DNA of 15,429 nucleotides from Gryganskiella cystojenkinii (lineage: Eukaryota > Mortierellomycota > Mortierellomycetes > Mortierellales > Mortierellaceae). Positions within the stretch are counted from its first letter, which is position 1, and every line of letters begins with the position of its first letter. The stretch is taken from contig JAAAIG010000884.1 in NCBI GenBank assembly GCA_015852425.1, positions 1-15,429 on the forward strand. Direction: 5' to 3'. The notes beneath the pieces were generated by a model that saw nothing but the letters and a program-made list of their open reading frames with translations, made no database searches and had not been told where the DNA came from. The position numbers and the translations under genes are program-made. Shown piece after piece: positions 9,927 through 15,429 of the stretch.

Positions 9927-10373
9927 CAGTGCAGGCGGTCAAAAGACAACATGAACCTTATTTTCAAAAATTTCGACCCAATTTCTTTTTTTGCCATCTG
10001 GAAGTAGTGCACATGGTCATCTCAAGGGCGTTCTGGGGTCTCCATCATGCCTTGCCACCAATTTGAACGATACTTTCATGTGCATTTCCCATTTTTCATC
10101 TGATTTCACCCTATGCGACCAACTTTCATGGCACATTTCGCAGTCGTAAAGGTGTAATTTCGTGACCCAATTTTTTTTGACATAGTAAAACAAGTCAATG
10201 TTCGGACCCCGATAACTTTCCAATCTGTGATCGGAACTGAAAACCGAATGAAAAACCTTGGAGGGAATCGAAAGGGGAAGCGAATTTTGCATTGTCCGTG
10301 TGCAACACACGTCTTTTCAAAAAATTATCAAGTAACAGGAATGTTATTTTTTGCCTTTTGACCGCCTGCACTG
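9927..10373. mobile_element. 447-bp MITE with Tc1/mariner-like ends
   Basis: The left end CAGTGCAGGCGGTCAAAAG (9927-9945) is repeated perfectly as an inverted copy at 10355-10373. TA dinucleotides at 9925-9926 and 10374-10375 would be the target-site duplication. The CAGTG terminus and TA target are typical of the Tc1/mariner superfamily. There is no room for a transposase, and the longest internal frame (97 codons on the minus strand) shows no DDE motif, so this is a non-autonomous element. It sits between the Artemis-like and STELLO-like genes. Confidence 0.85.
9969..10183 (+). repeat. Internal degenerate direct repeats of the MITE
   Basis: Positions 9969-9997 and 10156-10183 share AATTTC..GACCCAATTT followed by a T run and G(C/A)CAT. 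A second pair, 10072-10089 and 10122-10140, shares ACTTTCATG and then CATTTC, 50 bp apart. They may be sites for transposase or remnants of internal duplication. Confidence 0.5.
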
Positions 10374-10375
10374 TA

Positions 10376-10906
10376 TTTTTTTTCCCCTTTTTTTATTTTT
10401 TATTCATGAAACGTCATGGTCTTCATTAAGGTGTTTTGTAGTAATAACATAACACGGATTGACTCGAACGACATGTTCAAATACTTGTGCGCTTCTCTCA
10501 GTCCCCATCCAGTCCGCAACCTCGTGTCGCTGCAACCTTACGGCCGATCACCGCGAGCGCCCCGTACTCAAGAGTTCGTGAAACGATGCGTGGGCTTTAA
10601 TGACCGCATTGATGCAACTTGGTCGCGTGTGGGGTGTATTTATTTGTCTTAAGGCCTTTTGCGGAAAATGGCGATCAGAAACAAGTGAACAAGTGAGGAA
10701 AATGCGGGCGGAGATGCAAAATGCCCTTTCGGGGCTGAGAGATCGATATAAGGAGCATGTGCGTTTCTCTCTTTCTTATTTCTTCTCTCTTCTCTTTGTC
10801 CCGCTTCTGTCCCTCCTCCTCTTCTCCTCTTCCTCTTCCTCCTCCTCTTCCTCCTCCTCTTCCTCCTCTCCACAAAACAAAACAAAAAAAGAGAAGATAT
10901 AGCGCC
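10376..10906 (+). promoter_or_regulatory. Upstream region and CT-rich leader of the STELLO-like gene
   Basis: No convincing gene lies here. A TATA-like GATATAAGG occurs at 10744-10752. Positions about 10763-10871 are an almost pure pyrimidine tract made of CTT, CCT and TCTC units, followed by an A-rich stretch and the ATG at 10907. The tract translates into artificial poly-Ser, poly-Pro or Arg/Glu-rich frames, which I discount. Confidence 0.5.
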
Positions 10907-13592
10907 ATGGCTGCTCGATTCAGCTTTAGCGATGTCCGCTACAGCGCCCTCAATCATTCCTCTCGCAACAAACGACTCTGGACTATCCTCCTTGCGATTT
11001 GCTTCTTGCTCGCACTCTCCCTCATCCATATCCAGGTCTCTTTGCGGTCAAATGGCGTTGTCTCCGCCGATTGTTCGATCCTCAGCAAGGGACTCGACCA
11101 GAAACGGAAGACTTTCGGCAAAAGCTGGATCGTGGTGACTACTATCAACCAACCCACGGCTGCGATGGATCTCCTCTGCAACCTCGAAGGATGGAACGTA
11201 TGTGCGAGGGTCTTGCTGTGTTGTCGACACTGTCTCTCACTCTCTTATGCTGCTCCCTGTCTCTTTGCTAAACACCTTTGCACTCGGATAATGTAGGTGG
11301 TTGTTGTAGCTGACACAAAGTCGCCCAAGGATTGGAAGTGCGGATCGTGCGTGTATCTGTCTGTGGAGGACCAAACGTGCCTTAGCTACGGGATCGTGGA
11401 GGTCATTCCTTACAAAGCCTACACCCGCAAGAACATCGGATATCTATGGGCTATTCAGCAGGGGGCCACAAGAGTCTTCGACACTGACGGTAATTGGGAG
11501 ATAGGAATGGGGAGAGTGTGGCTGTCACTGTGATATAGCTCCACCCAACTAACCCTTGAACCATTTTGGTAAAAACAGACGACAATCTCCCGACTGGCAA
11601 GGACATTATCCTCGAGTCGCCCACGGCAAGTGTTGTTGGTTATCGTGCAGATAAAACCACGGGAAAGAGCGTCAACATCTATTCGCACTTTGGTAGACCT
11701 GATATTTGGCCTCGTGGGTTCCCTCTTGAAGAGATTGATATTCGTCGACCCGTTGCATACATTCCAGAGTACGATTCGCTCCCCAAGAGAGCCAGAGATG
11801 TGCTAGCCCCACCGATGATGATCCAGCAGGGCCTTGCCGACTTGGATCCAGATGTGGATGCGATCTTCCGGTTGACACAGGGACAGGAGCTGAAGCAAGC
11901 CAAGTTCTGCAAAAAGTCGCCGTCCATCCGGCTCTCACCAGGAACCTTCTGTCCGTTCAATTCGCAGGTATTTGTTTTTCGTTGTTTTTTGTTTGGAAGC
12001 AGCGCCGTTTAAAAAAAATACGCCAATAATCATGTTCGTTGTAATTTTTCCATTCATTCCATTATTATTGTACTAATCTCCCTCGCCCTATCTCAATCTA
12101 CGACAGAACACTCTCTTCAGCTACGACGCCTTCTGGGGCCTTGTCCTCCCAATCACAGGTACGGGGGCTTTCCCTTCCCGCTTGCACCTGACATTCTAAT
12201 AATATCTCTGCCGTTCCTTTCATTAATCCCCATGCTGCTCTTCCTTATTCAGTTTCTTTCAGAGTGTGTGACATCTGGCGTGGCTACTGGGTTCAGCGCT
12301 TGCTCTGGGACGTGGATGGCTCCCTCGGCTTCACAAAGCCCACCGTCGATCAGATCCGAAATGCCCACAACTACCTCGCTGACTACATGGACGAACTCCA
12401 AATCTACTCAGAGACTTCAAAGTTCATCGAATTTCTTTCCTCTTGGACCTCCCCGTCCACCAGCCTTGAAACACGCATTATGCACTTGATGAAAGGAATG
12501 GCCGAGAACAAGTTCATTGGAGAAGCAGATGTGGACCTTGCACAGCGGTGGGTGAAGGACCTCAAGAGTATCGGCTATGTGTTCCCTAACGTCACTGGCT
12601 ACGATCCTCAGGCTGTCAAGACCAGTCTCACCGAGTTCGAGGAACCCCGCCTGAATGCACAGAAATCTCGCCAACTGTCCAACGAGGCGCTGCAGCAATG
12701 CCTGTTAGAGGCAGAGGTTGATCCAGCCATGTCCAGCATCAAAATCACTCCGAGCGGAGAAAGGGACCACGCCACTGCCCGAGACAAGTTCAAGGATATC
12801 CTTGTAATCGTCAACTTTAACCATCCAACCTACGATGCGATCAAGCCTTACCTTTTCATGTACGAGTCGTACTTTCCCAACATCAAGTTTTATGGTCCCA
12901 TGGTGCCAGCCCATCTCAAGGACAATGTGACCGAGAATAATCCCTATGACGGTGGTGCTACCGGATACCGGTCTCTTATCGGTGCAATGGAGAAGTATCC
13001 AGACTACAAGGGCTACCTCTATACCAATGACGATACGGTCCTGAATGTCTTTCAGATTGCAAGGTTTGACCAAGACAAGGTGTGGAAGCAGGTTCCAGAT
13101 CTCGCCACGGCGATCCACGATCGCTCTAAACCTCATCCAAAAGAGTGGCACGTGGGCAGACCAGAGGGGGCCGAGTACATGTGGGACAAGCCAGAGACGG
13201 GTAACATGTGGAGCGACCCTACCTCGTTGACAGACAAGCAGCGGCAGCGAATTGCTGCCTTCACAAAGGTCGATGGACCAGTCGATATCAGGGCGTTCGT
13301 GGACGCTGTGTATGTTCCAGGAAGAATTGCCGTGGAGCTGACAGATGTTCTTAAGCGATTCCTCAAGCACAATGCCTTTTTGGAGTTGGCGGTTGGATTG
13401 GCACTCGTCGCTGTGGAGCCACCAGAGAACTGGCATAGCTGGAATGAATCGTACTTATGGTATGAAGAGCGGGTACACTGGCGTGACGCCATGGTTCCTG
13501 GCGTGGGCATGATTCACCCCGTCAAGGTGGCACAGGACCTTCAGGCAAGGAATGAAATTGTGCATTTTATTGAATCCGTTGCTGTAGTTTAG
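10907..13592 (+). CDS. STELLO-like (DUF288) type II membrane glycosyltransferase
   Basis: Five exons, 10907-11197, 11297-11489, 11579-11967, 12107-12158 and 12253-13592, encode 754 residues, similar to plant STELLO proteins (about 770). A short basic cytosolic N-terminus (SSRNKR) precedes one membrane helix at residues about 24-42, a type II signal anchor. The luminal part begins with KSWIVVTTINQPTAAMDLLC and WNVVVVADTKSPKDW, then YTRKNIGYLWAIQQGA and FDTDDDN (158-164), a DxD-like metal/nucleotide-sugar motif. The DUF288 block FRVCDIWRGYWVQRLLWD follows, and a second candidate acidic motif, YTNDDT (N567-D569), lies in the C-terminal half. In Arabidopsis STELLO1/2 are Golgi proteins that help assemble cellulose synthase complexes. 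The fungal substrate is unknown; cell-wall or glycoprotein work in the Golgi is inference. ATTAAA at 13674-13679 may be the poly(A) signal. Confidence 0.88.
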
Positions 13593-13784
13593 AAAAATAG
13601 AAAAAAGTATGTCATGTTGGAGAAATGAGAATGATCAAACGAGTATTAGACTCTGGGCTTTTTTCTGCATGCAATTAAACCTCTGATGGCTGTAAACTTT
13701 ATTACGTGGTGGCGGCGGGTCCTCGAAAGCCCCGCATTGGCGCATTTTAGGACCTGCGCTTGTGTGCTGGCAAAAATCGATCCC

Positions 13785-13875
13785 TCGCCCTTGCCCTCGC
13801 CTTTGCCCGTCGCCCATGCCATCGTCTTTGGTCTCGCCTTAGCCCTCGCCTTTGCCCCGTCGCCCTCGCTCTTCC
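13785..13875. repeat. Degenerate GC-rich minisatellite
   Basis: The tract is built from variants of GCCCTCGCCTTT and GTCGCCC, roughly 6- and 12-nt units, with many substitutions. One unit, TAGCCCTCGCCTTTGCCC, is nearly repeated as TTGCCCTCGCCTTTGCCC about 50 bp earlier. The translated frames (Pro/Leu/Ala on plus, Lys/Gly/Ala on minus) reflect the repeat and not a protein. Confidence 0.6.
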
Positions 13876-14020
13876 CGACCTTCACCGTCTGAGCAAAAAG
13901 TATCCCCCTTGAGATCCGCTAATTCTTGTCATCTTCCTGTACAGCACTGTACTGTGTTGTTCACAAAGTGCTATCAATATTACATAAATGAACAGGTCCA
14001 TTTATTTTTTCTGCTAGTAG

Positions 14021-14276
14021 CGCCTTCTAACTGCTCTCGATCCTGCAAGCGATGATCGCCAAGACGTCACGTTTACCTGGAAGGAAAAGGTGGTTCTCGC
14101 TCTTGAATCCAGCAGTCTGTCGGACCTTCAGCAAGCTGGTTATCGTTTATCTAAAGAATGGACGTCTAAAAAATCTTCTCGCCACAAGTTCTGGACTTGC
14201 GGAACGGCGTAAAAAAAGCAAGGCTGGAACGTGACTACCTTGGTGTATTTTGTTGAGGAGCGGGACGCTAGTATAG
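14021..14276 (+). pseudogene. Possible gene fragment with internal stop
   Basis: After an AG at 14019-14020 the frame is open for 63 codons with protein-like composition, including DVTFTWKEKVVLALESSSL and KSSRHKFWTCGTA, then TAA at 14210-14212. The same frame resumes for 20 codons (KKQGWNVTTLVYFVEERD) to TAA at 14274-14276. No upstream start codon joins it. I do not recognise a family. It could be a decayed exon or chance. Confidence 0.25.
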
Positions 14277-14443
14277 AGTAAACTTGAGTACAAAAAAAGC
14301 TGGCGATCATTTTTCATACAGTATCCTTAAATGTATTCCATCGTAAAAACACCATTCCCTGGCTGGGCATGCTCATTCTGACAGGGAACCTCTGCTATGG
14401 TTGCCTGACAGGTGGACACCCTCTGAAACCCAAGGACGACATG

Positions 14444-14483
14444 GCTGGCTCTCTTTCTAGCAGGATGCGATATGAGAGCCAGC
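14444..14483. repeat. Inverted repeat: 10-bp stem, 20-nt loop
   Basis: GCTGGCTCTC at 14444-14453 pairs perfectly with GAGAGCCAGC at 14474-14483, and one G-T pair extends it. It lies inside an open frame of unknown meaning, and no RNA family is recognised. Confidence 0.6.
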
Positions 14484-15264
14484 TGAGAAAGCGTGCTAAA
14501 TCAGCACCGTTTCCCGGGCGTCCAGACGATTCTACCAATCAAATACAGTAAAACTACCTGGACGGGACATGTTGTGTGCAGTTTGGAGGATGGAGGTTGG
14601 GGTGGCGATTGATAAATGTAAATTTGTAACGCGGTGGAAATGAATGTAGACAAAGGTCTGAGGCAATGGGAAGTCAGGCGAAGACAGGGCCGTAGGAATG
14701 GCGGCAATACCGAAAAGCAAATGATTAAAGGGCCTCTGAGAGGTAGACATCCAATTGAAACGGTCAGAATGACTTAGCAACCTCTACTTCTTGCAGCATA
14801 TCGAAGCAAATGGTTGTTGGAAGAACGCGCTGAAAAAAGCACCATCTCCCTACCGAATCGGGTGGACCCTACCAACGCTCGAGTGCAGGAAGCCACAACA
14901 AAGAGGAGGAAGTGGGGAGAGTGGCATGGGTGCGATGAAAGAAGGGTGTCAATTGATGGAACGCAAGAAAGCAAGTCGAGGGTGGCGCAGCACTCATGAA
15001 CATTGAACGCTGGAACTACGTTACCAAAGGGTGTTTGTGACGCGGACGTAACAATGTCATTTGTGATTGTCTATTATTTGACCCACCAAGAATTTCTGAG
15101 AGAGAAAGCAGAAAGGGACTCGAACAAGAACGAAGGAATACCAATTCTATCTAATAACACCAATAATATAATAAAGGGGATATAATGGGGGGATGGGATC
15201 TAGTCAGTAAAGCAAGGCAGGAACATAAAGAGGAACCGACTGGGACAGGGAACAAGGTCTCCTG

Positions 15265-15429
15265 CTACAAGGATGAATCAGGTTGGCGAGAAGGGTTTGT
15301 CCAAGCGCCAGTAAAGGCCTCAGACGTGGGAAGCCAAGATCGTATCGATCCAATCAAAGGTGGGTGATCATCTTGTTGTACCTCAGAACCAGACCGGAAG
15401 GACGGGATCGATGATAACTCGATGATGAG
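15265..15429 (-). CDS. Possible C-terminal end of a gene running off the right edge
   Basis: On the minus strand the frame starting at 15429 is open for 54 codons and ends in TAG at 15267-15265. It has no methionine, so the start must be outside the window. The residues look protein-like: LIIELSSIPSFRSGSE, then DDHPPLIGSIRSWLPTSEAF, ending NPSRQPDSSL. Codons are mixed and not repeat-derived. A/T-rich sequence follows on the 3' side, including TTTATTATATTATT. I do not recognise the family, and an open frame of this length could also arise by chance. Confidence 0.35.
   Translation of the reverse strand, partial: LIIELSSIPSFRSGSEVQQDDHPPLIGSIRSWLPTSEAFTGAWTNPSRQPDSSL

Larger units (their letters stand above)
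13593..15264. other. Gene-poor stretch with degraded frames
   Basis: About 1.7 kb contains no recognisable gene or RNA. After the STELLO-like 3' end come a degenerate GC-rich minisatellite (13785-13875), a quasi-coding frame with an internal stop (14021-14276), an open frame without a clear start (14290-14549) and a 10-bp hairpin (14444-14483). From 14550 to 15264 the purine-rich plus strand shows only short frames without domains. The mix suggests an old duplicated or decayed segment, but I cannot name its source. Confidence 0.5.

Noticed and set aside
10017..10310. 97-codon minus-strand frame inside the MITE
   Set aside because: It lies wholly within a short non-autonomous element, shows no transposase DDE or DNA-binding motif, and spans the internal repeats.
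10600..10902. Plus-strand frame with a charged helical stretch (EQVRKMRAEMQNALSGLRDR) before the STELLO-like gene
   Set aside because: It runs into the pyrimidine tract as poly-Ser and joins no known domain. The STELLO-like protein already has a natural start and signal anchor at 10907.
12705..13436. 243-codon minus-strand frame opposite STELLO-like exon 5
   Set aside because: It is a shadow of a strongly supported coding exon, without its own family match.
14395..14570. Tiny minus-strand two-exon model: ATGTCCCGTCCAG at 14570-14558 spliced to 14456-14395 (24 codons)
   Set aside because: The C/A-rich leader and GTAG donor look plausible, but the product is too short and unrecognised, and no further exon could be found.

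Overview
The window looks like nuclear DNA of an intron-rich, early-diverging fungus, probably of the Mortierella kind. That placement is inference from style and gene content. The style is compact genes cut by many short GT-AG introns (20 placed here, all but two between 84 and 140 nt), CT-rich leaders and A/T-rich gene ends. The gene content combines a Gemin6-like SMN-complex subunit, an Artemis-like nuclease and a STELLO-type (DUF288) glycosyltransferase. No bacterial operons, rRNA, tRNA or CRISPR array were seen.

Layout. 1-325: a (TG)n microsatellite at the edge and a probable promoter for a leftward gene outside the window. 326-565 (+): a possible 65-residue two-exon gene of unknown function. 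711-2185 (-): a CWC16-family splicing factor (Saf4/CCDC130 type) in four exons. 2408-3315 (+): a Gemin6-like protein in three exons, head to head with the splicing factor. 3633-6208 (+): a CTL/Pns1-type choline-transporter-like membrane protein in eight exons, including an 18-nt microexon and a 15-nt last exon. 6557-9658 (+): an Artemis/SNM1-family metallo-beta-lactamase/beta-CASP nuclease in five exons with a long Ser/acidic tail. 9927-10373: a 447-bp MITE-like element with 19-bp terminal inverted repeats and flanking TA. 10907-13592 (+): a STELLO-like type II membrane glycosyltransferase in five exons. 13593-15264: about 1.7 kb with no convincing gene, holding a degenerate GC-rich minisatellite, decayed-looking open frames and a small hairpin. 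15265-15429 (-): the possible C-terminal end of a gene that runs off the right edge.

The genes do not form one pathway. The one functionally suggestive pair is the splicing factor and the Gemin6-like snRNP assembly factor, which share a 222-bp intergenic region. Exon models were assembled by hand from open frames, splice-site consensus and remembered family conservation. They lack transcript support. The most useful results are the rebuilt Gemin6 C-terminus, the Pns1 microexon, the complete Artemis catalytic set and the MITE.
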